Positions 13,480 to 25,857 of a stretch of 64,000 bases of DNA are shown here, in pieces. The position numbers and the translations under genes were made by a program. The stretch is taken from the NCBI RefSeq assembly GCF_014633365.1, contig NC_068344.1:36330670-36394669 (forward strand). Direction: 5' to 3'. The number at the start of each line of letters is the position of its first letter. Positions within the stretch are counted from its first letter, which is position 1. Origin of the DNA: Diospyros lotus (taxonomy: Eukaryota > Streptophyta > Magnoliopsida > Ericales > Ebenaceae). The notes beneath the pieces are model-generated. The model was given only the letters and a program-made list of their open reading frames with translations. It did not search any database and had not been told where the DNA came from.

Positions 13480-13860
13480 CCTTTGAAGGTCCTACAAAAG
13501 AGTAGATATTATCTATAAAGAATTCTAATCTTAGATAAGACTTCAAAATATTAGAATAAATGTCATCGGTAAGGATCGTAATCTTTGGAGATTTAGAATT
13601 GTTCCATATTTTTCTATAAATAAGTAAGATCTTATTAAAAAAAAGATACGTCTCTGATAGTAGTAAATATGACTTTCGAGTCTTTAGCATCTTTAGTGTC
13701 TAACTTAAAAATCGAAGTATTTGTGTAAGAATTTCATTACACCCTCTGACCATTTTCTCTCAGACAACTTGACGACGACGTTTTCAAACACTAAATTTAT
13801 TATTATGTTTGAACGACAACGACAATAATTAGCATTACGAATTATTAATACATCTCAAAT
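13480..13860 (+). repeat. LTR-like fragment, related to 24600-24985
   Basis: Both stretches share an ordered series of blocks: 'ttatctataaa', 'tttataaataag', an 'acttgacgacgacgttttc' / 'acttgaagacgatgttttc' pair and 'gaacgacaacgacaataatta' / 'gaatgacaataatta'. This looks like the 3' part of an old gypsy-type LTR. No ends, primer site or coding remains are attached. Confidence 0.4.
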
Positions 13861-15735
13861 AAAGTGAGACGTAAAATACTTTGTTATTTGGATATTCACT
13901 TACAACGCTTTTAATAATACTTATGTATTGATATATTATACGTTTATATTAATATAACACAAAGTATAATATATTAATGCACGAGTGTAATTAAAAATGT
14001 CAAAAGTGTGTTAAAATAACATTTTCATTCTATATATCTCTAATTGACATAACATTTTTACAATAATAATAAAAAAATAAATGACATATAAATCTTGCCT
14101 TTGCTATGTTAAATTTCTAAGGGAAGGTTGGACCCCCTAGCTTGCTAGGTTATGGCTTTAAATTTTCCGGGCTACCAAACATAGTGCCCTAGCATTAATT
14201 TTGGTTCGCTTTTGATACTTTAATTAGCCTAAACAAAATAAATTGAAAATCTTTTTGGTAGGTAACAAGAAATTAAGTCTGACCAAATGGTTAGGGACTT
14301 AGTAAAAATCCATAAAAAGATTTTGATTTTTCAAATGGAATCTAACTCCATTAGTACTAAACCATGTTATGGTTTAGTGTTCTTTGATGGCAGTTGACAT
14401 GTCAAGTCAATATTAACATATATTTTGTAAATTAATATTACATATTAGATAAAATTACACTCAATTGAGATAATTTAAACTTAATTATCAAAATTAAAAA
14501 AATTAGATAAAATTATAAATTCGTGAAAAATGATTGAAATATTTTCATGATTAGCCCTCACTGGAAAGGACGAAACTATTTTAAACTATTCAAATTGAAC
14601 CATTTAAACCTACATTTATTGCGAAACATAATCATTTATTTTAATAAAAATGTTATCTGTATGTTTAGTTGTGATATTTTTAAAGATACTCGTATATCAT
14701 TAATACATTATACTCATTTTATTATGTTACATGTCAGATGTTGACATTTTTAGCCCTCATGCATTTTTAATCTAATTTCCATTATTTTTAAAGCTAACTA
14801 CCCATTATTAACCAAATTGCCATCAATCTATGAAATGATATAGTTAGATTATTATTATTATTATTATGCTTGTGTATCCATAATGTATTCTATAGCCAAA
14901 CAAAACAAATAAAGCGCTCATAGTGCATGCAATCAATATGTGGAATAGTAATGAAAATGGTTTCTAGTTTTTATGTGTGTATTTTTTTTATTTTTATTTC
15001 TCTTAATTTTTGTAATTTGTTAGCTATTAAGTTTATGATGAGTTTTTATTTTCCTGAAAATAAGAATTTCATAAAACTAATGAAAACGGTCTACTACTCT
15101 CAACTAGAGAATACCCTAAAAGCCATAACAAAAGACCAAGTGGATCGAAGTAGTTAAAGAGCAAACGAATATACAGTCTTTCTAATAATAAAAAAGAATA
15201 ATATGTACAAATATTGGGAAGAAATTTACATCAGTGTCACATTCTAAAACCATTCAGAAAAAACACATTCCCTAAACTTTATAGCTTAGAGTGTCAAAAC
15301 ATACTCATGACTCATCAAGTTCCTGTGAAACATAAAAGATAGCTCAAAATAAAGGAGTAGAAAATATATTAGTGAAAGATTTTCAAAAGAGTGGGTTGGA
15401 GAGTCCAACTAGAAAAGAACTTCCCTAAGGATTTGCTAGACTTTTTATGCAAAAGTTCACAATTGTGCTAGTAACTCCCAATTACTAAACATTCCAAATC
15501 AGGGGAGTAACAACAAAATATAGAAAATTTGTCAATTTACGATGTTTCCTAGTCATTAGAATGGTATATTCGTGCGAGTATTCACATTTGTGATGTCAAC
15601 TATCGACTATTCCTCAAAAAATGAATCATTAGGATTCTATGGCATACTTGTGAGTCAACTACCGTTTTTACATGAAAGTTGATGCATTTGTCATCAATAC
15701 CAAATTTATGATGAGTTTACTTAATATACACTTAA

Positions 15736-16023
15736 GTAGTATTTGTTTATTAAGCTGTGAATTAAAAAAAAAATGAGATATAAAAAGTATTTTAAACAAA
15801 AGTGATTTATATTATATTTGTTAAATTTATTTGACAAATCACTGATTATTTAAGATTTTATAAATAAGAAAAAATAACTTATATGCCGGGCCCCCATCTC
15901 ATAAAACTCTCTTCCTCATTGCATTTTAAAAATTAATGAACAATCTGATAGAAATTTTGATTTAAAAAATATTTTAATTTTATTTTAATATAATTTTATC
16001 TTACTCATTTTAATAAATATTAC
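15736..16023. mobile_element. MITE-like element, family B
   Basis: The ends 'gtagtatttgtttattaa' and 'ttttaataaatattac' are inverted matches, flanked by CTTAA and TTTAA, an imperfect five-base target duplication. The interior shares the 'aaatttatttgacaaat' type segment with other family B copies. Confidence 0.55.
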
Positions 16024-16919
16024 TTTAAAAGGGTAACAATTGTTAATTTTTCATCAGTAGCATTAAGAAAAGATAACACACAGCCATCCATGAAAACCAA
16101 GAGAAATGAAATTGGAGCGTAATGGATTCACCCCCAAAAGAGTTTAAATCCTAATTATGGAGGAAATAACTATAACTTCTTACTACTTATAAAATCTAAT
16201 ATTTTTTTAAAAAAATAAAATTCTTAGAGGTTGTTCTTAATTACTTAATTTATGTACTCACTAACTGGGGGTGGAGGTTAAAATAAAAGGGCAAAGCAAC
16301 TCCTAATCTGGCCCTCCGAGAGGGGGTGGGGGCATTGGATCATTAATGTGAAACACAAACCCTAATAGGAACCCATCCCCAACTCTGGGTAAAGATCCCC
16401 CTCTATTAATTGAGTTAGATTATATATTTTAAAACACCAAATGTTAATATTACTTTATTTAATATTTACCCTTTATTTTTCCTGTGAGTAATTAATACTT
16501 TATATTATATATATATATCATATTAATATAAACATATAAAATATTAAACTCAAAATACCCAAATGGACACATGGATTGGGTCATATTGGTTTTGTAGGAA
16601 AACAGTTTGACTTCATTAATTAATTAAATACTTTACTGCATAGGTAAAACAAAATTATATATATTAATTTCTCTGTGTAAGGACTGCCATTTATGGGGCA
16701 TCATTCTTGATTTGTTATAGTTATATTGCCAGGTTCCAAACCAATTAAAGCTGAATTTTACACACACCATTTATGAAGCATGGCTTCTTTGCAAAATCCT
16801 CGTTCTCTAGCTGCCAATGTGTCTTTCCAATCCATTTACTTTGAAGCAGCATATATAATCTTAATCTTAATTTATATTAATTAATATGTATGTGTTATTA
16901 GAGGTCGAAAAAAATGAAA

Positions 16920-17334
16920 TATAAAAAATATTACAGATAAAAGTGTTTTTCATTATATTTATTAAATTTATCTAACAATTTATTAAAAATAAATCACATG
17001 ACTTCTTATCTATCTAAAATCAAATAAACAAATCTCTTCTACATACAGATAAATTTATCTAGGATTTTATAGGAAAAGAACCATATGATCAATCATCTCA
17101 TAATTAAAACCCTCACACTCTTTGATAGTGAGAGGGATATTTTGGTAAAAAAATCCTTATCTTGGTATTTATCATATGTATTTTAACAAATATATGAAAA
17201 AAATAATACAATTTTCAATGCATTTTTTAAAATTCAACAAATAGTCTGATCAAATATTTTCTAGTCTTATCTTAATTACTTCACATTTTAGTTCGATTTT
17301 TTTTAAATATTATTTTATTTATTTTAATAAATGC

Positions 17335-17340
<6 letters not shown>
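16920..17340. repeat. MITE-like family B, degraded copy
   Basis: Internal blocks match other family B copies: 'aaagtgtttttcattatatttattaaatttatctaac', here spanning about 16940-16977, 'ataaatttatctaggattttata', and a right end 'ttattttaataaatgctat'. The left terminus is not recognisable. Confidence 0.45.
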
Positions 17341-17348
<8 letters not shown>

Positions 17349-17379
<31 letters not shown>

Positions 17380-17394
17380 GGGGGGGGGGGGGGG
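17349..17394. repeat. (GA)n tract running into 26 consecutive G
   Basis: A GA dinucleotide run (17349-17368) is followed by uninterrupted G from 17369 to 17394. G-runs of this length are rare in plant DNA, could form quadruplexes, and are also a common place for sequencing or assembly error. Confidence 0.85.
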
Positions 17395-17835
17395 TGTTAC
17401 CGTGTTAGTCAGGTGGAGTTCAAAACGGAAGCGAAGGTAGCCCATTTACACGGATTCTATGCTGAAACTCTTTAATAAAGTGTTAATTTTTATTTTTATT
17501 TTAGATTATTTAATGTTTGAAATATATATATATATAATATATATTTAAAAGATGAGATGGTATGGCTGGCTTTGTGACAGCTAGGTGTGCCGACTGTAGC
17601 GTTACCCCCCAGCCTCCATGCTTCTTATTATTTAGTTAGGTCCACTCTTATTTATATTATCATTATTATTATTATTACTACTACTACTACTACTATCTTA
17701 GTTTAATTATATTGATTAATAATTATAATTATATTATACATCTCTTAATGGAGTGCCCTGCACTTTATAGCATGTTAATGTTATGTGTACAAGCACTGAT
17801 CCTCCCTAAACCTTAAGCTCCTAATCTTAATAAGC

Positions 17836-18190
17836 ACTTCTCTCTCTCTCTCTCTCTCTCTTCTCTATTTGTGTGCGGATGTTTATTAAGAAATCATGGG
17901 GTAAAGCTCAGGTCGGTCGCCATCTCTCTCTCTCTCTCTCTCGCTGTGTGTGTGTGTGTGGATGTGTCTATATATATATATACATATATTATACATTCAT
18001 TCACTCGCCACACAGATACATATAGTGATACCAGTCTCTCTCTCATCTACTTCCGCTTTCACATTCCATTTCTGTTCATCCATTCTCCCTGGCCGATTTC
18101 CTACCAAGTAATATTAGAACGATCAAGGGGTTTAGAGAATCGTATCAGAGCATCGTTAAAAGTCTAAGTTAAAAGAGAGTTGCTGCATTA
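17836..18190 (+). promoter_or_regulatory. pyrimidine-rich promoter/5' leader of the ERF gene
   Basis: There are two CT tracts (17839-17861 and about 17923-17942), a GT tract, and a TATA-rich stretch at 17970-17995 that could hold the TATA box. CT-rich tracts of this kind are common around plant transcription starts. The exact start site cannot be read from the sequence. Confidence 0.4.
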
Positions 18191-18874
18191 ATGGCGGATC
18201 CATCAAACTCGGAGTCGGAGTCAAGCAGTGTCTCGTCCTCTCTCTCACCGTCCACCGGCAAGGCCGACGGTGTAGGAGCCCAGAAGCGGCCGAAGAGGGG
18301 CAGAGAGAGCGGCGGAGCCAGCACCAAGCACCCGGTGTACAGAGGGGTGAGAATGCGGGCGTGGGGCAAGTGGGTCTCCGAAATCCGCGAGCCCCGGAAG
18401 AAGTCCCGCATCTGGCTCGGAACCTTCTCCACGCCGGAGATGGCGGCCCGCGCCCACGACGTCGCCGCCCTCTCCATCAAGGGAAGCTCGGCCGTCCTCA
18501 ACTTCCCCGACCTCGCCGACCTCCTCCCCCGCCCCGCCACGTGCTCCGCGCGTGACGTCCAGGCCGCCGCCCTCAAGGCCGCCTCCATGGACAACCTCAT
18601 CCCCGCCACCCCCTCCACCTGCTCTTCCTCCTCCTCCTCCTCCTCCTCCACCTCCACGGCTGCTGCTCCAGAGGAGCTCAGCGAGATAGTGGAGCTACCG
18701 AGATTAGACGATTCGGCCGACTCCCGGAACGATTTCGTGTTCACGGAATCCGCGTGGGTCTACTCCCCTGAGTGGTTGCACGAAGCCTACGCGTATTTAG
18801 CGACGGATCCCCTGGCGATGCAAGAGAGTGTTATCCCCGCCGGCGATTTCGAGACTTTATTGTGGCAGCATTAA
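18191..18874 (+). CDS. AP2/ERF transcription factor, DREB subfamily (TINY-like, A-4)
   Basis: An intronless 227-residue protein that should bind DRE/CRT or related GCC-type elements in the nucleus and regulate stress or growth genes. The N-terminus is Ser-rich, followed by a basic patch KRPKRGR (about residues 32-38) that could be a nuclear signal. The single AP2 domain spans about residues 49-106 and contains [19 protein letters not shown]. Val at domain position 14 and Glu at 19 are the usual DREB-type pair. The segment after the domain ([13 protein letters not shown]) and an acidic C-terminus with IVELP and LLWQH-like endings match the TINY/A-4 group. A Ser run (about residues 143-152) comes from a TCC repeat. 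The ATG at 18191 is the first in a long open frame and fits family length. It stands alone in AT-rich DNA, as such genes often do. Confidence 0.93.
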   Translation: MADPSNSESESSSVSSSLSPSTGKADGVGAQKRPKRGRESGGASTKHPVYRGVRMRAWGKWVSEIREPRKKSRIWLGTFSTPEMAARAHDVAALSIKGSSAVLNFPDLADLLPRPATCSARDVQAAALKAASMDNLIPATPSTCSSSSSSSSSTSTAAAPEELSEIVELPRLDDSADSRNDFVFTESAWVYSPEWLHEAYAYLATDPLAMQESVIPAGDFETLLWQH

Positions 18875-19134
18875 TGATTGCCGGTGAGAGAGAGTTTATG
18901 GGTTTTTCACTACAACCAACCCTTTTTTTGTTTTTGTTTCTTTTCCCCCCTCTTTTTTTTTTTTTTTTTGTTTCCTTGTTTGGACTTTTCATCATCAGTA
19001 GCTCTTTTGTTTGTTTTTAAGGGTCAAATTATATATACCTTTCTTCCTTCTCAAGTTCTTCTTCATTAATAACAGTACGTAGTAGTTGTGGATCAGCTAG
19101 TGTTTTTCTTCCCATTTTCTCTTTAATTAATAAT

Positions 19135-19170
<36 letters not shown>

Positions 19171-21480
19171 CAGGCTTGCTTAATGCTACAATTAATCTCT
19201 CTCTCTCTCTCTCTCCATGTTATAATGCCATCTCGTTTTGTTTGATTCTATTATCAATGCATATATGTATTCTATAGTTTGTTTGTTTCATCTCAAAGGT
19301 ACTGATTTTATTAAGTGGGTTCCAAATCTCAAGGCAGTCCCAAACTTCTTTGTTGTTTTTTTCCCTTAATAAGTCTTGGAATTAATAATCCGTGAGACCA
19401 TGGACTCTTAATCATATCATATACATATATCAGGACCCAATTCATGATATTCCCATCAATTTAACTCTTTAAACACTTAATATGAACAAGATTATAGAAA
19501 GGGCAACTAAAAGGTCCTAAAGATAATCAAGGAGGTACAGACTAATGGCCCTTAGCTGCTGGCTGCTTCTATTCTTTTGTAACTCATCAAAAAGAGAAAG
19601 GGAGAATAAAACAAAGGCAGTAAGATTCTCTGAAGGGCACATTGTGGTGTTCTTTGAAGGGAAAGTTTGTGGTAGAAATGGCTCGGAACTCATTTAGGGT
19701 GATATTGACACCCCCAATCAATTAATTTCCTTTGGCAATAATACAGCACCTATGCCTGCTGTGTCCAAGCCAAAATAGCATGCAGCTGCCTCTTATCTTC
19801 CTCTCTTTTACCCTCTCTGTCACCCTATTTCAAGGACATAGACCCACCCATTCTCAAACTTCGTCCCCAATTGGGGGTAAAAGATTATATTTATCTTTTT
19901 AATTAATTAGGCTTAATTATTTCATCAGTCGAACTAGCTAGTTGACTTAACTAATTAATCGGTTCAACCCCGCATGCCACCCACTGCTAATTATAAACTA
20001 ATTAAAAAGATTTATTTTAATGGCATTGACTAAACTTGTACGTCTAGTTTGCTCTTCAGACCCTTAATTAGGACTTGTATGCGCAGCAATAGTATCCTAA
20101 CAACTGTAATCTGAAACTTTAGTTTTTAAATGACACGTTACTGCTTATGCATCCATCTTACAATAATACATATTAATACATTAAAGTATGTAGTATAGCT
20201 GATATTTATATATATGTGTTGAGTTACTAAGAAGGCCAATAGAAAGTAGCCAGATAAACGTGATTAATGAACTGAAGGGTTGTTAGGCTTTCATTATTAG
20301 TCACACCGGGGCCTTCCATAAGGCCGGAGACATATTTTAGGTACCATGGTACATGCCCTTGGATTAAATTAGTAAAGAATCATTGGATGATCCTGCCTCA
20401 TTAGTCATTGTCTACAGGACACAAAGATGGACCTGCATATTAGTTTTATGCATTTGCAATTCATTTTCAATACGAAAATGATGTCACCATTTAACATCTT
20501 AAAAATCACATTGTATTTGTTATAAAGGGTGAGCCCGCCGCACTAATAAATGACGATCGTTCTTCAAAAATAGTACTCATTACTTTTATCGTTATATGTT
20601 GATTTATCACTTGTGGGTATTCTATTTTTCATGTTTATAATTTGTCGAACAAATTAAATAATCAGATTGATTTCGCTTTTTACCTCTAATTTTTATTTAG
20701 GGTAACACAAAAAAACTTTACTAATAAACGATAACTATTCATCAAAAATATCGTTATATGTTAATCCATCACACGTGAGAGCGTGACTTTAAAGGAAGCA
20801 ATAGGTAGAAAATATGAAGAATAATTGAAAAACATTGACATAGATAGAATGGGTTGTAAAATAAAATGTGTTAGAAGTGGTCTTCCATAGTGGGTTGGAG
20901 GTACCTTCCAAGCAAGAGAAGCAAAGATTGAGCCATTATTGTAGATATATCTTCATAGAAAATGTGGGTTACGCACAAAACGTGTGCCCTGATGATGATG
21001 AGCATACAATTTCCAATTCATTTAAATAATGGTTTGATTATTTAGAGCCTACTTTATGTGTTACAAGCAAACCAATTTTATACCTTTAAATATTAGTTGA
21101 AAATGTGAAAAAGGGTTGTAGTTAACTGTTAGATGCCCTACCCAAATCCCAAATATTTCATTGAAAGCTCAGTCCGACCATGCTCCCAGCATATACATTC
21201 AAAGAATCTAACCTGCTCGATCTCAAATTGATGATTTTCTTATTCGTTAATTTATTTATTTGTTTATTAATTCTCTCTTTATAATTTAGACCAAAAAATT
21301 ATACCATGACCATGACTTTAAAAATCCACAAATAATTTTCTTAAAATTTTTATTGAATATAAAATTAACACAAAAAAAAATTAGTGATAAGAATAAATTA
21401 ACTCATAATTTTTAACCTTAGTTAAAAATTTGACTAATTATTTAATTAAAGCATATATATATATAATGAGATATGGAAAG
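18875..21480. other. intergenic, no gene found
   Basis: The ERF 3' region has T-rich runs at 18925-18970. It is followed by 2.4 kb of mixed sequence with no ORF of interest. I looked for tRNA and well-known miRNA sequences by eye and recognised none. Confidence 0.45.
19128..19170. repeat. (AAT)n microsatellite
   Basis: A near-perfect AAT/ATA trinucleotide run of about 43 bases, 250 bp downstream of the ERF stop codon. Confidence 0.9.
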
Positions 21481-21833
21481 AGACTAAGCCTATATTTTTT
21501 GTGTGTAATCATTCGAACTTTAATCATTTCGATTATATTTTTTTATTTTTGAATTAATTTAATTTATGTATTTTAACGGGAAGAATGTGTATCTTGATAT
21601 GTATTTTGTTAATTTTTTTATACATAAAATAAAATTAATTAAATGAACTCAAAAAAATATATTTAATAGTATAATTCGAAACAAAGAATAGTTTGAATTG
21701 TCACCAGAAAAAAATGATCAAAATACAAGAAATAAATTGATTCAAAAATTAAAGTTTAGATGTATAATTAAAATAACGAAAATTTTAAATAATTATTTAA
21801 AAAATATAAAAATAAAAATATAGATTTAGTCCA
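21481..21833. mobile_element. MITE-like family A element
   Basis: The left end 'gactaagcctatatttt' is mirrored by the right end 'aaaatatagatttagtcc'. The interior shares the family A layout: the 'ttaatcatttcgattatat' segment, a 'tttatacataaaataaaat' centre, and the mirrored half. Confidence 0.55.
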
Positions 21834-22134
21834 TAAATTAGAGATATTATCGATTAAAATTGGAGTAGGGGAAAGGAGATGGGTAGAGAGATAGGAACCT
21901 CAAATGCAGTCCATCGATCGAATAGTGACGGTGATGGTGATGGATGGTGATCCATGGCCCTTGCTGTTGAGAGACTTTAAGGAAGAGGTTCGTAGTCAAA
22001 CTTTCATGACCCCATCACCCAGCTGTGATGATGTGATCAAAGCATTCGTAGGACCCCACTTTTTATTCATTTCATTTGTTTTTTTCTTTTTCATGGATAA
22101 CCGTGGTACGTTTATGTTTTCTTCGCTTGCTTAC

Positions 22135-22495
22135 TTTATTTTTTATTATTTTTTAAAATTAATTTAATTTTTATATTTTAATATTTTTTATGTAATCATT
22201 TAAATTTTTTTATTATTTTAATTATACTCTCAATACTTATATTTTTTAATTAATTTAACTCATATATTTTGACATATAAAAAAAATAAAGTGATATGAAT
22301 CAATCTAACTCGTCTTCTTTTTTACATATTAAAATATAAAGATTAAATCGATTAAAAAAATATAAGTACATGAATATAATCGTAACAATAAAAAATTTAA
22401 ATTAACAAACGAAAAAAAGTCAAAATATATGAAAATAAATTAATTAAAATATATATATACAAGAATATAATTAAAATATAAAAATATAGATTTAA
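22135..22495. mobile_element. MITE-like family A element
   Basis: It has the same mirrored layout as the other family A copies, with a 'gacatataaaaaaaataaag' centre and a right end 'aaaatatagatttaacca'. It lies 300 bp from the previous copy. The stretch between them (about 21840-22130) has a short open frame I do not recognise. Confidence 0.5.
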
Positions 22496-22699
22496 CCATG
22501 GTAAAATTGTCCTTCTCTTGTCAAATATTATGTACAAATACCACCCTAGTAAATTAACAAAATGAAAAGCCTAGTAAATTAACAATACCCTTTTCCTCGA
22601 GTAATTTTACAATGTTTGGGGCACGGGAACCCAAGCTCTTTATTTTACCACTCCCTTTTAAATTATACCCTATCCCTTTTTTTCTTTATTTACTATATT

Positions 22700-22894
22700 T
22701 TTTTGGGACCAAAAGGTGAAATTCCTCACCTAGGGGTCCCAACTCCAATATTTTTGCAAAGGATTAAATTATAGAACTCAACGACGAGATTCGAACATGG
22801 GATTTGCACCAGCTATATAGTGGCTAAATTCAGAGCTATTTAGGACCAACGTGTATACGGTCTCAACTACTAGACTATGCCCGTAGAGACGTCT
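22700..22894 (-). mobile_element. tRNA-derived SINE with 12-bp target duplication
   Basis: On the minus strand the element starts with a Pol III A-box-like 'tagtctagtagttgag', then a B box 'gttcgaatctc', and ends in an A/T tail. It is flanked by direct repeats of 'atttactatatt' (22688-22699 and 22895-22906). A non-autonomous SINE; any ORF crossing it is spurious. Confidence 0.7.
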
Positions 22895-23080
22895 ATTTAC
22901 TATATTCTTAATGTTACGAAAATTGTGCATACATTTTAATAGTTTAGATCTTCTCTTATATATATATATTGTAAAGTTTAAGCTGTAGATGTTTATTAGT
23001 TTCTTTGTAATGAAATTTTTATTTATAAAAACAAATCTATTACTATAAGGACAATAATTAAGTAGTAATAAATGTATCTT

Positions 23081-23255
23081 GGGATTACTATTCTTGTATG
23101 GTTCCCTATCGCTCATGCCATCAATTTCGACAGAGGAGGTAAATCATAAGTGGAATCTTTGTCTTACTGCACAGAGTAAAAAATCGAACCCACGACCTAC
23201 TAGTGCGAATCTCAACTTATCGTGATTCAACCACTTGATCTATATCCCTTAAGAC
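23081..23255 (-). mobile_element. tRNA-derived SINE with about 17-bp target duplication
   Basis: The minus strand contains 'tagatcaagtggttgaa' (A-box-like) and 'gtgggttcgat' (B box). Flanking direct repeats 'agtaataaatgtatctt' (23064-23080) and 'agtaataaatatacctt' (23256-23272) differ at two positions. Its sequence differs from the 22700-22894 SINE, so it is another family. Confidence 0.65.
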
Positions 23256-23459
23256 AGTAATAAATATACCTTATTTTCATACAAGGTAGGTTATTGTATC
23301 TTGTTTTCAATATCCAAAAAAATTTATTAATTGATTAAATGATTTTAAACACGATGCATTTATCATTAGGCAAAAGAATTGTTTGGATGTTGAAAATAAG
23401 AAACAACAAATGCATCTTTTATGAAAATAAGGTATATTTATTATTTCTTAACTATTAAG

Positions 23460-23829
23460 ATAGTGTTTGTTAAAATAAGTAAAATAAGATTGTATTAAAA
23501 TAAGGTTGAAATGTTTTTCGGATCAATATGTATAATGGTCAAGATAAGGCTATCAAGCACTTTAAGTTTTTTAACAAATTATTTGTTAATTTTTTTGAAA
23601 TGTACTAGAGGATATATGCGTTATTTTTTTATCTGTAAGGTCCAAAGTAAATTTATTTAGAAGGAGATGAAAGATAAATTTATTTAAAAAATCCTAGATC
23701 AGAAGTCATGTAACTTATTTTTCAATGATCGCCAAATAAATTTAATAAATACAATAAAAATTATTTTTATTTAAAATATTTTTACATATCTCACTTTTTT
23801 CGATCTATATTTTGGTTAACAAACATTAC
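23460..23829. mobile_element. MITE-like family B element
   Basis: The ends 'atagtgtttgttaaa' and 'ttaacaaacattac' are inverted matches, flanked by TTAAG and TTAAA. It shares internal blocks with the element at 16920-17340 ('aataaatttatttaaaaaatcctagat' type). Confidence 0.6.
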
Positions 23830-25616
23830 TTAAAAGCAATGATTAGTTTTACCAAATTAAAAAATATGAAAACTCAAATTTGATACCTTATACATTTACA
23901 TTGACCAATGTAGAGGATCGACATAAATGTCAAACTTGAATATCTAAATAATATTTTGAAACAAATTTACTCACAAACAAACAAAAAATAACAAGAAGGG
24001 TAATCACCCAATGTTGGTTTGCGATCGCATGTTACTTTGGGAGCTTATTTAATGACAGAATCCACTAATTAAAAAATTAAAAGTATTAATTGGTGCCAGA
24101 ATGAGTTTGGGTGTGTACAGCTAATAATTAATTAGAGTTGATAATCAGAGTACTTATAATAAGCTGTTTTCTTCTAAGCAATTGTACGTCAATTCTGGGT
24201 AAATGTAGGGGACTTGGAGTCACACGTGCACTTTAATTACAAAGTTGACCTTAAATAATCCCAGGAATTAATTGGGACTCTAAACTAAATATTCTTTTCT
24301 ATTTCTGAAATTTCTAAATGCATCGGAAAATGATACATATTTTAAAATTATTATTATGCTGTCAACCACATAATGCTTCACTGTTGAATGAAACCCAAAT
24401 CTAACACTACATAATATATATATATATATATTTTTTTTTATTATGTATAAAATATATTATTATTATTATTATCACCATCAATGTATGGTAGACAAAAATT
24501 CATTAAAAGATCAAAAAAATCTAAAACCTCAAATTAATCTTTTAGGCTAAAAAGCTATAATTTTTCTCTAATAGTTAGGATGGTCCCGGACAAAATGCAA
24601 ACATGATAATTTTGATATTCAAAAGTCCCTAGAGAGTTTTACGAAAGAATAAGTGTTATCTATAAAAAATTTAATTCTAATGAGATTTGGAATATGAAGA
24701 TAAATATTATTTATAACAATCATAATACTAGTAGATCTCGAAAAAATTTCATACTCCTTTATAAATAAGCAGGCTTTCATATCAGAAAAAGTAAATATTT
24801 GATACTGATTTTAATATACCATTTAAGTTTTCGTTGTCTGGCTTAAGTATCAGAGTTTTTGCTCAAAAACTTTCATGCGTTTTTTGATTTTTCTCTTTCT
24901 TATAGATTTCAAGTAACTTGAAGACGATGTTTTCATTCGATAAATTCATTGTTGTATTCGAATGACAATAATTATAAATTTGAAAAGAACTATTATAAAA
25001 TTATGTTAATTTATAAATTATTTGTCAAATTTATATGTATGTATAATATTTTTTTAATTTTATTAATTGATTAAATAGTTTAAAATGCAACGCACTTATC
25101 ATTGGTCAATAAAATTATTTAGATGTTGGCTGAGGTGTAATAAATGCATGTTTATTGTTACTTAGCCATTAATCTTAAAATAGTGATTAGAAGCTTCCTA
25201 ATCTTCCAATCCTCGGTAGAATTAGGCCACAGTCCATGTGAATTTGGGAATGCTAACTCTGATCTCAATGATAATTAAGTAAACTTTGATGCTTCCTAGG
25301 AATAGAATCATATGATCACACAATCCTAAGTCAAAATTGATCAACAAATCATTCTTTCCTATTAATTAATCCCAATTGTCGTGCAAAGAGATCTAATTAA
25401 GATACCTTTCTTTTGATATATTCTTGGTTTGGAAGTCAGTTTGACTATAAATTATTATGATTAATAAGTATACTTAGTAATGGTGATAGGGTATTTGATT
25501 TATGTTTGAATAATATTATGAGTCATGATTGATGATAATATCATCAGTTATATAGTATTTTCTCATTGAAAGAGACTAAAGACATCATATATAATTATCT
25601 TTTCTAATTACTACCT
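23830..25616. other. intergenic, no gene found
   Basis: AT-rich DNA with an (AT)n and (ATT)n patch at 24415-24470 and the LTR-like fragment at 24600-24985. Nothing else could be named. Confidence 0.4.
24600..24985 (+). repeat. LTR-like fragment, related to 13480-13860
   Basis: It shares an ordered set of blocks with 13480-13860 (see that entry), including the 'cttgaagacgatgttttc' segment. The two copies are diverged and lack termini. Confidence 0.4.
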
Positions 25617-25624
25617 CTTCTAAT

Positions 25625-25849
25625 TAGGGGCGGATCCAGAAATCTATGTAGGGGAGGCTAAAATTTTTTTTTGAGGTATAAAATTATACATCACAAATTT
25701 TGGAGTGGGTTGAAATTTTTTTTAACTGAATTATTAATAAAATTTATTATTTTTTACATTAAAAAATTAATTTTTATATTAAAAAATATTTTTAATTGTG
25801 AGCTGCCTGGGTTTCGGCCCAGGGCAGCTCACGCATGCATTTGCTCCTG
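25625..25849. mobile_element. hAT-like MITE, 225 bp, 8-bp target duplication
   Basis: The eight-base repeat CTTCTAAT flanks both sides (25617-25624 and 25850-25857), the size typical of hAT elements. The ends 'taggggcggat' and (complement) 'caggagcaaat' are imperfect inverted repeats of the usual hAT kind. Near the right end, 25798-25832 forms a strong hairpin with arms 'gtgagctgcc' and 'ggcagctcac'. No transposase is present. Confidence 0.75.
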
Positions 25850-25857
25850 CTTCTAAT

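Larger units (their letters stand above)
10935..15735. other. intergenic, AT-rich, no gene found
   Basis: This interval contains an (AAT)n run near 12309-12333, a 15-bp inverted pair 'tttatattaatttta/taaaattaatataaa' near 11466-11524, a family A element, and an LTR-like fragment at 13480-13860. A stretch of ordinary composition at 11760-12110 has frames on both strands that match nothing I know. I regard all of these frames as chance. Confidence 0.4.
16024..18190. other. upstream region of the ERF gene
   Basis: Besides the degraded family B copy, this interval holds the GA/poly-G tract, ATT/ACT microsatellites near 17655-17695, and pyrimidine-rich DNA before the ERF start. No gene was found before 18191. 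Confidence 0.5.

Noticed and set aside
18169..18744. 191-residue minus-strand ORF across the ERF gene
   Set aside because: It is the reverse shadow of the GC-rich ERF coding sequence. The plus strand encodes a clear AP2 domain and the minus frame has no known domain.
22778..23116. 112-residue minus-strand ORF
   Set aside because: It runs through two tRNA-derived SINEs and the DNA between them and has no protein similarity I can see.
22784..23200. Possible tRNA genes from B-box-like 'ttcgaa' and 'ttcgat' motifs
   Set aside because: No cloverleaf with acceptor and anticodon stems can be drawn. Long flanking direct repeats show these are SINEs.
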